In this document: piece by piece, positions 18,619 through 27,759 of the stretch
Position numbering within the stretch: the first letter of the stretch is position 1
How the letters are laid out: each line of letters begins with the position of its first letter
DNA from: Paenibacillus hemerocallicola
Lineage (GTDB): Bacteria > Bacillota > Bacilli > Paenibacillales > NBRC-103111
Direction: 5' to 3'
Assembly (NCBI RefSeq): GCF_006265175.1
Contig: NZ_VDCQ01000045.1
Span: 17,137 to 81,136, forward strand
Length of the DNA stretch: 64,000 nucleotides
The notes under the pieces: model-generated
What the model was told of the DNA's origin: nothing
What the model saw: the letters and a program-made list of their open reading frames with translations, nothing else
Database searches by the model: none
Position numbers and translations under genes: made by a program

Positions 18619-19946
18619 ACAAGTATCCGATTGCCGCAAAGAGTCTCGCCATTTTGCTTATTGGAGCCTCTTTGACGGCCGCTTGCGCCAAGAACGAACC
18701 GACGGGGGGACAAAACGAACCTGCATCCAAAGCGGAAGCGCCGAAGAACACTACCGAATATAAAGGCGGACCTGCGGACCTGCTCGTTCAGGACATTAAT
18801 ACGGGGACAACGGACGAACAATTCAAAAAGTTTTTTGCGGACCCGATCAAGGCCAAATACCCGCAAATCAATCTGGTGCAAACCCGGGATTCGCTAGATA
18901 AGCTGTTGACCGCGGGAACGCCGCCCGACATCGTACTCGTCAGCAATCCTTCTTTGGGCACGGTCCAGGAAGCCAACGTTCCCGAAGATTTGACGCAAAT
19001 GATCAAAACGTACGGCGTCAATTTACAGCGGTTTGAGCCCGCCATCGTGGACCAACTGAATCAACTGGGCGACAACAAGGCTTTTTATGGAATTCCGTTT
19101 GCGATGAATTATGGCGTTTTGACTTATAACAAAGACATTTTCGACAAATTCGGGGTTCCTTACCCGAAGGATGTGAACACTTGGGAGGAGCTTTACGAGA
19201 AAGCCAACCGCTTGACCCGTACAGAAGGCGATGTCAAGTATATCGGCATATTGCCAGGCGCCTTGTCTTCGATGTATTGGCAGTACGGCGTTCCGGTATT
19301 CGACAAAACGAAAAAGTCCGCCACACTCACTTCCGACCAGCATGTCAAAGTATTGACTCTGCTCAAGCAGTTTTTTGCGACACCAGGTTATATGGATAAA
19401 ACGACGTATGCCCATTCGCCGAACTTGTTTTTTAAAGAACAGCGGGTAGCGATGTATCCGGGCTGGGTCGCTTCGCTTATTTCCATGTTCACGACAGCGG
19501 GAACGAAAGACTCCTTCAAGTGGGATGTCGTCTCTCATCCGACCTTTGGCGATAAACCGAACTACGGGAGATCCATAGACTTCCATATGGCGGTCGTCAA
19601 CAAGTCGAGCAAAAACCGGGAAGCTGCCTATCAAGTACTGCTCAGCATTATTTCGGACGAAGTGCAGACGAATATAAGCAAAGCCGGGCGGATGAGCGTG
19701 TTGAAAAACGAGGCGATACTTAACACCTTCGGAGCGGAAAGCGGCTTGTTCGAGGGCAAAAACTTGAAGGCGATCTTTAAAGTAAGCCCGGCCCCGCTGC
19801 CAGAGGCATCCAAGTACGACGCCAAAATCAATTCATTGCTGAACGATGAAGTCGTTAAGGATGTTATGGTGAATGGAACGGATATCGTCTCCGCCCTTCG
19901 GAAAGGCGAGGAGAAAGCCAATAAAGAAATCGTGAGCGTCCAGTAG
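18615..19946 (+). CDS. Extracellular solute-binding lipoprotein (orphan, LplA/YtcQ-like)
   Basis: 443 residues with lipobox TAAC (Cys24). The start overlaps the stop of the small membrane protein gene, and TGGAGG stands eight bases upstream. The family block YNKDIFDKFGVPYPKDVNTW is present at about residues 170-189, and the C-terminus ends in the helix IVSALRKGEEKANKEIVS. No permease follows; the next gene is on the other strand. The identical total length to the binding proteins at 2933 and 39531 points to one expanded paralogue family. Confidence 0.85.
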   Translation: MNKYPIAAKSLAILLIGASLTAACAKNEPTGGQNEPASKAEAPKNTTEYKGGPADLLVQDINTGTTDEQFKKFFADPIKAKYPQINLVQTRDSLDKLLTAGTPPDIVLVSNPSLGTVQEANVPEDLTQMIKTYGVNLQRFEPAIVDQLNQLGDNKAFYGIPFAMNYGVLTYNKDIFDKFGVPYPKDVNTWEELYEKANRLTRTEGDVKYIGILPGALSSMYWQYGVPVFDKTKKSATLTSDQHVKVLTLLKQFFATPGYMDKTTYAHSPNLFFKEQRVAMYPGWVASLISMFTTAGTKDSFKWDVVSHPTFGDKPNYGRSIDFHMAVVNKSSKNREAAYQVLLSIISDEVQTNISKAGRMSVLKNEAILNTFGAESGLFEGKNLKAIFKVSPAPLPEASKYDAKINSLLNDEVVKDVMVNGTDIVSALRKGEEKANKEIVSVQ

Positions 19947-20001
19947 ACGTCGAAGCCGGCTGGGTATGGCGTTATATTGCGGCAACAGCAAGGCGACGGA
20001 T

Positions 20002-20041
20002 GGGTTCTCGTCTTCTTTTATGAAGACAGGGGCCCTTTTTT
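20002..20041 (+). terminator. Terminator after the SBP
   Basis: GTCTTC (20010-20015) and GAAGAC (20022-20027) form the inner stem, GGG/CCC add an outer stem, and six T follow. It ends the unit 18433-19946. The remaining bases up to 20410 hold no gene that can be supported; a GACGAGC/GCTCGTC inverted repeat lies at about 20277-20299. Confidence 0.65.
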
Positions 20042-20410
20042 GCGCGATTGATAAAGGAGAGCGGGGATCGCGTCCGGAGTTACTGAAGGCCGGCGTCTAG
20101 CATCCCGCCAGTCCAAAGCATGGGGACGCCGTCCTCCGTGGTGACTTTTCTTTTCGATGAATCACTATATAGATGGGAATCTGTTGGAAATATGGCAGCC
20201 TTAATCGTCTAACTAACGGGAACGAGAACGAAAACTAAATGAAGACACGCCCCCCGGGTCGCTAACCAGAAAGACGGACGAGCCGACCCGCAGCTCGTCC
20301 AGCTCCCGGCTAGCTGCGCCGATTTTCCGAACCCATCTCGATGCTCGTGCTGCAATGATAGCTGTAGTTTTGCATCCCTGTTTCTCCCATCTGTCTGTGA
20401 GGTTCAAAGC

Positions 20411-21736
20411 CTATTCGTTCACCGGCTTTTCGTCGGCATCCACGAACGTGCCCACCACGATCACTTTGCCGATATACACTTCGCCGCGCTTGTAGGCGTC
20501 CGGATTCCGGTCGTAATCGGCTTTGTTTTGTACGATTTCTCGTTTATCCGCTATTCCCGGCAGCAGCGTCAATGTCACGGTATGCCGGCCGTCTTCCATT
20601 TCGGGCAAAAAGAAATATTGATGCCTCAGATAAGAATTGTATTTCACGAACCGTTCGACCGATACCGGCGCCCGCCCGTCCGCAACGACGCCGAGCCTTC
20701 CCGAGAACGGACCTCCGACATCGGCGATTCCGAATGCGGTCCCTTCGAAGGATACGGTCATACTGTCGCCGGGCGTCGCCATTTTCACAAGCCGCGGGTA
20801 CATTTGTCTGATCGTCTCCTTAAGACCGGCATAGGGCAAAGCCTGGCCGAAATCATCGGCATCCGTGTCCAATTGCTCTAGGCCGACGGCAAAATCCGCG
20901 GCATCCCTCGTTGTCGCCTTCTCCCAGTTATGCGGGTCCAGCGGAGCTTTCAGGTCGCGGGCGGCAGGATGGCCGCCCAACCGCTGCATGCTGAGGATGC
21001 TTCGGGCCACCGCGCCGGCGTACAACTGGTCGCCCGTACCGAGGGGATGGACGCCGTCTTTCGTGAAAGCGACTTTTCCCGAGGAATCGACCGGCTCGTC
21101 CGCCTTCGGCGCAAGCCGCCCGCGGGTATAAAGCTCGCCCAGCACATAGCCGAAAAAGATGCTTGGAATTCCGTAGTGCTCGGCAACCGTTTCAAACGCG
21201 ACGAGGCTCGAAGGGTAGGATGGTGTCGAGCCTGGCGCATAGGAGGCCACCAAATCGCTTTTCAGCGTATAGACGAAACAGATGTCCGTAAACGGATCTG
21301 CTTTCCGCACTTTCCGGACCAGCCCTTCGACATCCCGCAGCCCGGCCCCGTTGACGACGAATTCGACGAAAACGAGGTCCGGCCGATGGACCAGCAAGTC
21401 GCCGTCGATCCGCGCCGCTCCCAGGTCCGCGCCCGTGCCGCTGATCGCGGCGTCTACCTCCGTAATCGCCGCGTCGGGAAAACGGGATTTCAGCCACAAC
21501 GTCGTACGCGGACGCCATCCTCTCTGCTTCGTGATGCTTCCGCCGATATATCCGACCGTTACCCGTTCTCCGCGTTCCAGCTTGTCCAGAACGTTGGGAA
21601 TGCCATCTCTCACTTTTCGTTCCTTGGCGTTGTCGTAGTCCGGCAGCATCAGGCCATAATCCCGGATGCCGTCTCCCACGGACGAACTGTCGATGCCCTT
21701 CGTGTAATCAAGCCCGCCCGATTGGTCTGAAGCCAT
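20411..21736 (-). CDS. SGNH/GDSL-type hydrolase (probable carbohydrate esterase)
   Basis: 441 residues. The catalytic serine is Ser67 in the block I motif YIGGSITKQ; Asn129 (VVNG) fits the oxyanion block, and Asp227/His230 in KDGVHPLG complete the block V pair. A C-terminal beta domain of about 170 residues follows, as in multi-domain carbohydrate esterases. No signal peptide is visible, so it acts in the cytoplasm unless exported another way. ATG at 21736 follows AGGAGG by eight bases; the GTG at 21745 overlaps that site. It stands alone on its strand between two orphan binding-protein genes. De-acetylation of an imported oligosaccharide is a reasonable guess. Confidence 0.8.
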   Translation of the reverse strand: MASDQSGGLDYTKGIDSSSVGDGIRDYGLMLPDYDNAKERKVRDGIPNVLDKLERGERVTVGYIGGSITKQRGWRPRTTLWLKSRFPDAAITEVDAAISGTGADLGAARIDGDLLVHRPDLVFVEFVVNGAGLRDVEGLVRKVRKADPFTDICFVYTLKSDLVASYAPGSTPSYPSSLVAFETVAEHYGIPSIFFGYVLGELYTRGRLAPKADEPVDSSGKVAFTKDGVHPLGTGDQLYAGAVARSILSMQRLGGHPAARDLKAPLDPHNWEKATTRDAADFAVGLEQLDTDADDFGQALPYAGLKETIRQMYPRLVKMATPGDSMTVSFEGTAFGIADVGGPFSGRLGVVADGRAPVSVERFVKYNSYLRHQYFFLPEMEDGRHTVTLTLLPGIADKREIVQNKADYDRNPDAYKRGEVYIGKVIVVGTFVDADEKPVNE

Positions 21737-22241
21737 CTCCTCCACCTCCTGATTTCACCGTAAAACGGGTCTTTTCCGTTGATCGCCCAGCTCCCGATCG
21801 TCGTGTCTTATGCCGTCCTTCGCCAATTTGAGGGCCGGCGGGATGTCCGTGCAACGTAAGTTCATTATAATAAGCCGATGTTGCTTTGAACATGGAATAA
21901 ATCGATTTGCGCCATACAAATTTTGAAAAAAAGCGGCAGGTGTTCAAAGAAAATAAAGTATTGCGCTTTAAGCCGAGAATGGTATCCGATTAACGATGAA
22001 CAGGCGCTTCATCACCTCGTTGTGTTGTGTATAGTTGCAGTGTCGTTTCTGGCGGCCGACGCCGTTGGCGAGCTGCGCGAGCTCCCGACTGGAAGGGCTC
22101 GCCGCTAGCTCCGCCGTGCCGATCAACAATCAATAAAAATATACATTTTAAATTAAAATATACTTTACACTCTATTAAATTACATGCTATACTCGCCTTG
22201 AAAGAGGAAAGGTATGGAATCTGAGAAGGGGGCTGAAGGTT
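21737..22241. other. Divergent intergenic region, no gene seen
   Basis: About 500 bases between the esterase and the next binding protein. The segment at 22130-22200 is very AT-rich and contains TATACT-like boxes (for example around 22153 and 22191), so it probably holds the promoter of the gene at 22242. No operator palindrome stands out. Confidence 0.4.
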
Positions 22242-23507
22242 GTGAGACTACGCAGAGGATTGACCGGACTGACACTGATTTATGTTGCAGGCTTGCTCGC
22301 AGCTTGTGCAGGAAAGGAGGGAAGCGCGGGGGAGCCGCCGAAGGAGGAGCCGCCGAAGCCGGTAACGATCAAAATTGCCTGGTCAGTGCCGAAGGAGCAA
22401 TACAATAAAATACTGGAGCATCCGTATGTAAAGCAAAACCTCGCGCATGTCACTTTTGAATTTATGGGGGCAGGTTTTACCGAGGTGGAGCAAAGCATTG
22501 TCGCGGGGAGCGCGCCCGATATTATCCAGACAAACGCTTCCCAGTTGCGGAAGTACGGCGAAATGGGATTGACGTATGACATGAACGCGCTGCTGAAGCA
22601 GCAAAATGTCAATATGAACCGGTTTGTGGCGGAGGAGCTGAACGCCATACGCGAGTACGGCCCGAAGGGCGAGCTGTACGGCGTGCCGAATGCGATTCCC
22701 GAGGACCCGAAGGCGGTCGTTACGCCCTTTGCTCTCGTATACAACAAAGACATTTTCGATAAGTTCGCCACCCCTTATCCGAAAGATAACATGACGTGGG
22801 ACCAGGTCATCGACTTGGCCCGGAAAATGACGCGTACGGACGGGGGCATCGCATACAAGGGGCTGGATATACATAACGCGCCCCGGTATCTTCCGTTTGC
22901 TTACGGCATTTTCTTTACCAATCAGGAAGGAAAGGTCGATATTGCCAATCCGGGCTGGGCCGAGGTGCTGCGGGTTTACAAGCGGGCGTATGACGAGCAG
23001 GACGGGTATTTGTCGCCGGGCAGCGGCTATTTGACGGAAAGCTTCCTGAAAACGAAAAACGTGGCGATGTATGCCGGCAACGCGGAAATTTTGGTCGTCG
23101 ATGCCGACAAATACGAGGGGCAAGTCAACTGGGATCTGGTTACATTTCCGAAATTCGCCAACCGCGAGCTGGTGTGGCCGTCCAATCCCGGTGCGTACAG
23201 CATTACCCAGACGAGCAAGCACAAAGAAGAAGCGCTTCGCGTTATCACGGCCTTCTTGTCTGACGAGGTACAGCAGGAAACGTGGAAGATGTGGAAAAAC
23301 CCGGTGTTCTTGAGCAGCAAAAACTACAAAGCGATTCAAGCCATGAAGCCGTTGAAGTACATAGCAAGCCCTTACGACACGATCGGGAATACGGAGCTGT
23401 CCAAGAAGCTGAACGATATGGTGAAGAAAGGGACGGACATCAACACCACGCTCCGTGGCTGGAAGGAAGAAACGGAGAAGCTGGTCGAGCAGGAGAAGCG
23501 GAAATAG
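22242..23507 (+). CDS. Extracellular solute-binding lipoprotein (orphan)
   Basis: 421 residues starting at GTG, with lipobox LAAC (Cys22). The common block YNKDIFDKFATPYPKDNMTW is present, and the C-terminal helix is GTDINTTLRGWKEETEKLVE. It is the first gene of a probable unit with the ThuA-like gene (200 bases downstream) and the Tat beta-helix gene; the regulator at 26459 and rhamnosidase at 27760 follow. No permease is adjacent. A rhamnose-containing or pectin-type oligosaccharide would suit the neighbours, but this is inferred from context only. Confidence 0.85.
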   Translation: MRLRRGLTGLTLIYVAGLLAACAGKEGSAGEPPKEEPPKPVTIKIAWSVPKEQYNKILEHPYVKQNLAHVTFEFMGAGFTEVEQSIVAGSAPDIIQTNASQLRKYGEMGLTYDMNALLKQQNVNMNRFVAEELNAIREYGPKGELYGVPNAIPEDPKAVVTPFALVYNKDIFDKFATPYPKDNMTWDQVIDLARKMTRTDGGIAYKGLDIHNAPRYLPFAYGIFFTNQEGKVDIANPGWAEVLRVYKRAYDEQDGYLSPGSGYLTESFLKTKNVAMYAGNAEILVVDADKYEGQVNWDLVTFPKFANRELVWPSNPGAYSITQTSKHKEEALRVITAFLSDEVQQETWKMWKNPVFLSSKNYKAIQAMKPLKYIASPYDTIGNTELSKKLNDMVKKGTDINTTLRGWKEETEKLVEQEKRK

Positions 23508-23707
23508 TCCGAACAAAAGGATGCGGGGGAAAACGCTTTACTGCGGTCCGGTGCGTAATAGCCGGAAAAAAGTCCGACAACGCTGGCCGTTTGACGGTCG
23601 GCGGCCGGACCTTGCGGCGGGAGCGGGGTAGACCTTCGATCCGCTTTGCGGACACCAAGGCCTTATAGGCGGCAAAAGGGATGCAACAATGAAGGAGATG
23701 ACGGATT

Positions 23708-24433
23708 GTGATTCGCGTAACGGTCTGGAATGAGTATCGCCACGAACAGACGAACGAAAAGATTGCCGCCATTTACCCGCAAGGGATTCACGGCGCCATT
23801 GCCGCGGGTATCGCCGGGGAAGAGGTGCGGATTAGCACCGCCACGCTCGACGAGCCCGAGCACGGGCTGGGCGGGGACGTGCTGAACGAAACGGACGTGC
23901 TGATCTGGTGGGGACACAAGGCGCACGGCGAAGTATCCGACGAGATTGTCGCTCGCGTGCACGAGCGCGTGCTGAAAGGAATGGGGCTCATCGTCCTGCA
24001 TTCCGGCCATTTTTCGAAAATTTTCAAAAAGCTGATGGGTACGACTTGCGACCTGAAATGGCGCGAGCAAGGCGACAAGGAACGGATTTGGGTCGTCGAT
24101 CCCGCGCATCCGATCGCCGAAGGGCTCGGTCAATATTTCGAGATCGGGCACGAGGAAATGTACGGCGAGCATTTCGATATTCCCGCGCCGGACGAGCTGG
24201 TGTTCATCAGCTGGTTCGAGGGCGGCGAGGTGTTTCGAAGCGGCTGCACGTACCATCGCGGCAACGGCAAAGTGTTTTATTTCCGCCCGGGCCATGAAAC
24301 GTTTCCGACGTACCACAACAAAGACGTCTTGCGCGTTATCTCCAACGCGGTCCGCTGGGCTGCGCCGCGTCACGGCGTACGGCAAACCTACGGCAACGTC
24401 AAGCCGCTCGAGGCGCTCAATAGCGTCCGATAG
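23708..24433 (+). CDS. ThuA-like domain protein
   Basis: A 241-residue protein of the ThuA-like family (trehalose-utilisation type, class I glutamine-amidotransferase-like fold). Recognisable are [20 protein letters not shown] at the N-terminus, [35 protein letters not shown] at about residue 95, and the late block [21 protein letters not shown] at 23708 is supported by AAGGAG ten bases upstream. ThuA proteins take part in keto-sugar or disaccharide catabolism together with Gfo/Idh/MocA dehydrogenases, but the reaction of this subgroup is not known. Confidence 0.85.
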   Translation: MIRVTVWNEYRHEQTNEKIAAIYPQGIHGAIAAGIAGEEVRISTATLDEPEHGLGGDVLNETDVLIWWGHKAHGEVSDEIVARVHERVLKGMGLIVLHSGHFSKIFKKLMGTTCDLKWREQGDKERIWVVDPAHPIAEGLGQYFEIGHEEMYGEHFDIPAPDELVFISWFEGGEVFRSGCTYHRGNGKVFYFRPGHETFPTYHNKDVLRVISNAVRWAAPRHGVRQTYGNVKPLEALNSVR

Positions 24434-24577
24434 CCGGCAAGGAGCTTCAACGGAAATGCGGACCCGTCCTCTGACGATCGGGGCTTGCCGAACAAGGCCG
24501 GCTCCGTTCTTCGAACAGGGGCGGTAATTCCGTCGAGGCTCCGGCAAACGAAAACGATACGGGGAGGATGGAGTGCA

Positions 24578-26374
24578 ATGACAGGAGTGCCTTCGGAAGA
24601 AAAGTACGGACAGGGGGAAGAGGCGGCACAGCTGGAGGAGCGGGATCGGGAGGCGCGGATTAGCCGCAGGACGGTGTTGACCGCTTTGGCGGCGGCCGGG
24701 ATCGGTTTGGCGGCGGGAGGGGCGGCTTTCGGTCCGCCCGTCCATGCAGGCGCCCATTCGGTGACGAAGTCGGCATACGGCGGATCGGAAGGAACGTCTC
24801 CCGCTGACGGGTGCGCCTGCTGTTGCGTCAATATTGTTTGTCATGGGGCCAAAGGCGACGGGGCGGACGATGCGGCCGCGATCCAGGCGGCGATTGATGC
24901 CGCACAGGCCGAAGGAAAGAAGGTTTGGATTCCCGAAGGGCGGTTCCGGATCGGCACCGCGCTTTCGGTTCCGTCCCATATGAAGATTGACGGAACCGGC
25001 GAGCTGTACACGGACGTTCCGAATTTGAACCTGATCGAAAGCATCGATACGGTGAATGTGACGATTTCGAATATCCGGCTTACTGGAAGCGGTTACGGAA
25101 CGCAACCGCCGAATACGATCGGCACTCCGAACATTGCCGGTTCGGGCAGCGGCATCGTCTTTGCCAAAGTAACGGACGGTCTGATCGAGAATGTCAAAAT
25201 TACGAGATGCGGCGGCGACGGCAATACGCCCGATCGCAACGGGGTAGCCGGCGTCTGGCTGACCTACGGATGCAAAAACTGCCGCGTTGTCCGGTGTACG
25301 GTGACCCATTGCCGCAATGCGATCAACGAGGACAACTATTACGGGCTGGAGCCGTACGACAATACGTTCGACAACAATGTCGTAGAAGATTGCCGGTTCG
25401 GACTCGTAACGGACTGCACCACGGCGGCCAGAGGGCTGAAAATCGTCAATAACACGGCGAAACGGTGCGCATACGGCGGCATCGACATCAACAAAACGGG
25501 GCATGTGCTCGTGCAGGGGAATACGCTGGAGGAATGCGGCCTGACCGGTCAGCCGGGAGTGTTTGCGAGCGCGATTACGGTCTACGGCTCGGTGAACTTC
25601 CGCGTCAGCCATGTCAGCATTTACGACAACGAGTGCTTCAACAACTGGGGACGGGGCATAAAAGTCGCGCAGAACACCTACTACTGCAAAGTCCATGACA
25701 ACACGATCGTCGGCAGCCGCAATTCGGGAGGCATCCTCATCCAGGCGTCCCGCTATTATTCGGTAAAAGGCAACACGATCGCCTCGTGCACGGGAACGGC
25801 GCTGTACTGCAATCCGGTTGTCGTCGGATCAACATCGGTGGGGATCGACCAGTCGATCGTCGAGGGCAATATTATCCACAACAATACGCAGCACGGCATC
25901 TATATGGAACAGGCGTTAAACGTCAATATACGCGGCAACCGCGTCAACAACAACGGTTTGCAGACGGCCGATACGTTTTACGGCATCGCGCTTGCAAACG
26001 GCAGCACGGGAAATATTATCGACGGCAATATCGTAACCGGTCCGAATCATAAGGCGGGCATCGCCGCGCTCGATGCCAATTCGAAAAACAATATCGTCGT
26101 CTCCAACTATGCGCTAAGCAATGCCTTAAACATGCAGTTTGTTTCCCAAGAGCAATATTTCACTAACAACGGCCAAGACCGGACAACGAGCGGCTCCTCC
26201 TATATCGGCGCACTCGATTTGAAGAGCGGCAACGCCCCGATCTTTCTCCGTTCGAGCAGCGGTTTGCCGTCAGGCACAACCGGGGCGGAACTGGTCGTCG
26301 ATGAAGCGAACAAGCTGCTGTACATCAATTGCGGCGGTGTATGGTACAAAACCGACACGCTCTCTCCCGCCTGA
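24578..26374 (+). CDS. Tat-exported right-handed beta-helix protein (pectate-lyase superfamily-like)
   Basis: 598 residues. ATG at 24578 follows GGGGAGG. A twin-arginine signal is visible (ISRRTVLTALAAAG, about residues 28-41, then a hydrophobic stretch and PVHAGAHS). The mature part begins with CHGAKGDGADDAAAIQAAID, typical of the start of parallel beta-helix proteins of the pectate lyase 3 family, and continues with many N-rich rungs (for example VRGNRVNNNG-like units). The C-terminus has a separate small beta segment. Such proteins cut or bind polysaccharides outside the cell; the substrate is unknown, though rhamnogalacturonan would fit the rhamnosidase at 27760. Confidence 0.8.
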   Translation: MTGVPSEEKYGQGEEAAQLEERDREARISRRTVLTALAAAGIGLAAGGAAFGPPVHAGAHSVTKSAYGGSEGTSPADGCACCCVNIVCHGAKGDGADDAAAIQAAIDAAQAEGKKVWIPEGRFRIGTALSVPSHMKIDGTGELYTDVPNLNLIESIDTVNVTISNIRLTGSGYGTQPPNTIGTPNIAGSGSGIVFAKVTDGLIENVKITRCGGDGNTPDRNGVAGVWLTYGCKNCRVVRCTVTHCRNAINEDNYYGLEPYDNTFDNNVVEDCRFGLVTDCTTAARGLKIVNNTAKRCAYGGIDINKTGHVLVQGNTLEECGLTGQPGVFASAITVYGSVNFRVSHVSIYDNECFNNWGRGIKVAQNTYYCKVHDNTIVGSRNSGGILIQASRYYSVKGNTIASCTGTALYCNPVVVGSTSVGIDQSIVEGNIIHNNTQHGIYMEQALNVNIRGNRVNNNGLQTADTFYGIALANGSTGNIIDGNIVTGPNHKAGIAALDANSKNNIVVSNYALSNALNMQFVSQEQYFTNNGQDRTTSGSSYIGALDLKSGNAPIFLRSSSGLPSGTTGAELVVDEANKLLYINCGGVWYKTDTLSPA

Positions 26375-26400
26375 GCCGTTTCGTGAGGAAGGCAAGAAGG

Positions 26401-26435
26401 AAGGACCTCCGCCTTGGAAGGTCCTTTCTGCTTTT
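26401..26435. terminator. Terminator between convergent genes
   Basis: AAGGACC (26401-26407) and GGTCCTT (26420-26426) flank a 12-base loop, followed by a T-rich tract. It lies between the stop of the beta-helix gene and the stop of the regulator on the other strand. Confidence 0.65.
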
Positions 26436-26458
26436 GGCTGATCGTCCGGCTTGCCCGC

Positions 26459-27586
26459 TTAGCGCCTGGTTTGCGGCGCCGCCGTGCTTCCGCGTACGAT
26501 GAGCCGGGGCACAATCTCGTCTTTGACCAAGCTGCCTTGATCGTCCGCCTGCTCGAGCAGCAATAGTTCCACCGCACGAATGCCGAGCTGCCGGGCGTTC
26601 TGATCGATGGTCGTCAAGGGGGGCGACAAATAAGGCGACACGGTCAAATTATCGTAGCCGACGACGCTCATTTGCCCCGGCACGTCGATCCCCATATCCT
26701 GCGCGGCGCGGAGAACGCCGATCGCTTTCATATCGCTGGTGGCGAAAACGGCGGTGGGGGGCTGCTCCAGTGCCATGAGGCGGGAAAACCCGGCATGGCC
26801 CATCTCCTCCGTTTCCTGCTGGCCGTCCATCGTAACGACCAGTTCCGGATCGAGCGGGATGCGGTGCTGGTTGAGGGCCAGCTTGTACCCCTGAAGACGC
26901 AGCGAAAACTCCTGGTTCAGCTCTAGCTGCGTTTTGCCGGTCAATATAATGCCGATTCGTTCATGGCCCAAAGCAAGCAAATGCTGCGTCGACAAGTAAC
27001 CCCCGGTCAAATTGTCCGAAATGACGTAAGGAAGACGCAGGTGAGGATAGTAGAAGTGGACCGTGACCAGCTTGTGGCGCTCCTCGATCCAGCGGCTCAA
27101 CGTTTCGAGACCGAATTCCCGGGCGTTCGGGACATGCGTTAGCACGATGAAGCCGGCGTTTCTGTCGTCGGGCAGCCGTAAGTGGTCATCCGCCTCGCTG
27201 ATGCTGAAGGCGATGTCGTTCCTTTCGCAGCAGTCATGTATGCCCTCAAGCATGTCGCTGAAGAATCGGTGATTGAAGATATGGGAATTGGCTCGGGGAT
27301 GGATAAAGTAAACTTTGTCCATAGGCGTGGCATCCGCGTGCTCCCGGATTTTCCCGGCCTGCTCCATGACGAAGGAGCCTTTGCCCTTCACCCGATAGAT
27401 CAATCGATCTTTGGCCAGCTCCGTAAGTGCGCGGCGTGAGGTGATCTCACTCGTATTGTACTGTTTCGCAATCTCTCCTTGAAGCGGCAAAGGAGTGTGA
27501 GACGTTAGCTCACCGCGCAATATTTGTTGCCTCAGGTCGGTATAGATTGTTTTGTATAAAGGAACAAATTTTTCTTCTTTTGACAT
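26459..27586 (-). CDS. GntR-LacI chimeric transcriptional regulator (AraR-like architecture)
   Basis: A 375-residue one-component regulator. Residues about 5-75 form a GntR winged helix (PLYKTIYTDLRQQILRGELT, then YNTSEITSRRALTELAKD and GKGSFVM). Residues about 90-370 form a LacI-type periplasmic-binding-protein sensor with family motifs GGYLSTQHLLALGHERIGII and PTAVFATSDMKAIGVLRAAQ and VVGYDNLTVSPYL. The architecture equals that of AraR of Bacillus. ATG at 27586 follows AAGGAGTG. It is divergent from the rhamnosidase gene and convergent with the beta-helix gene, so it very likely represses this cassette until a sugar binds. Confidence 0.9.
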   Translation of the reverse strand: MSKEEKFVPLYKTIYTDLRQQILRGELTSHTPLPLQGEIAKQYNTSEITSRRALTELAKDRLIYRVKGKGSFVMEQAGKIREHADATPMDKVYFIHPRANSHIFNHRFFSDMLEGIHDCCERNDIAFSISEADDHLRLPDDRNAGFIVLTHVPNAREFGLETLSRWIEERHKLVTVHFYYPHLRLPYVISDNLTGGYLSTQHLLALGHERIGIILTGKTQLELNQEFSLRLQGYKLALNQHRIPLDPELVVTMDGQQETEEMGHAGFSRLMALEQPPTAVFATSDMKAIGVLRAAQDMGIDVPGQMSVVGYDNLTVSPYLSPPLTTIDQNARQLGIRAVELLLLEQADDQGSLVKDEIVPRLIVRGSTAAPQTRR

Positions 27587-27759
27587 GCCCGAATCACTCC
27601 TTGAATATAAAGTATACTTAAAAGTGAGACGATTACAAGCAATCGGGAGCAAAGTTCGAGAAAATCACTGAGAAAAGTATGTTTTTCAAAATGTTCATAA
27701 CCTTTAATTATGCTTTGACGTTATAATGATCATGGATGAACGAAAAGGAGATCGACGAA
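27587..27759. promoter_or_regulatory. Divergent promoter region with AAGTATACTT palindrome
   Basis: The perfect 10-base palindrome AAGTATACTT (27610-27619) lies 24 bases before the regulator start and could be its operator. TATAAT at 27722-27727 is a candidate -10 box for the rhamnosidase gene, without a good -35 box. A related ATATACTTT sequence occurs near 22153, upstream of the binding protein of the same cassette. Confidence 0.45.

Noticed and set aside
20213..20407. Minus-strand frame of 64 codons directly after the esterase
   Set aside because: TTG start without ribosome binding site, no family, and a hairpin inside it; probably non-coding 3' sequence.
23663..25696. Long minus-strand open frame (677 codons) opposite the ThuA-like and beta-helix genes
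   Set aside because: It lies wholly antisense to two genes with clear motifs and ribosome binding sites; its composition (Arg, Pro, His rich) is typical of the reverse strand of GC-rich genes.
27610..27619. AAGTATACTT as a classic AraR operator
   Set aside because: The known AraR consensus of Bacillus has a TTGTACGTACAA-type core, which this is not; it is kept only as a candidate site for this particular regulator.
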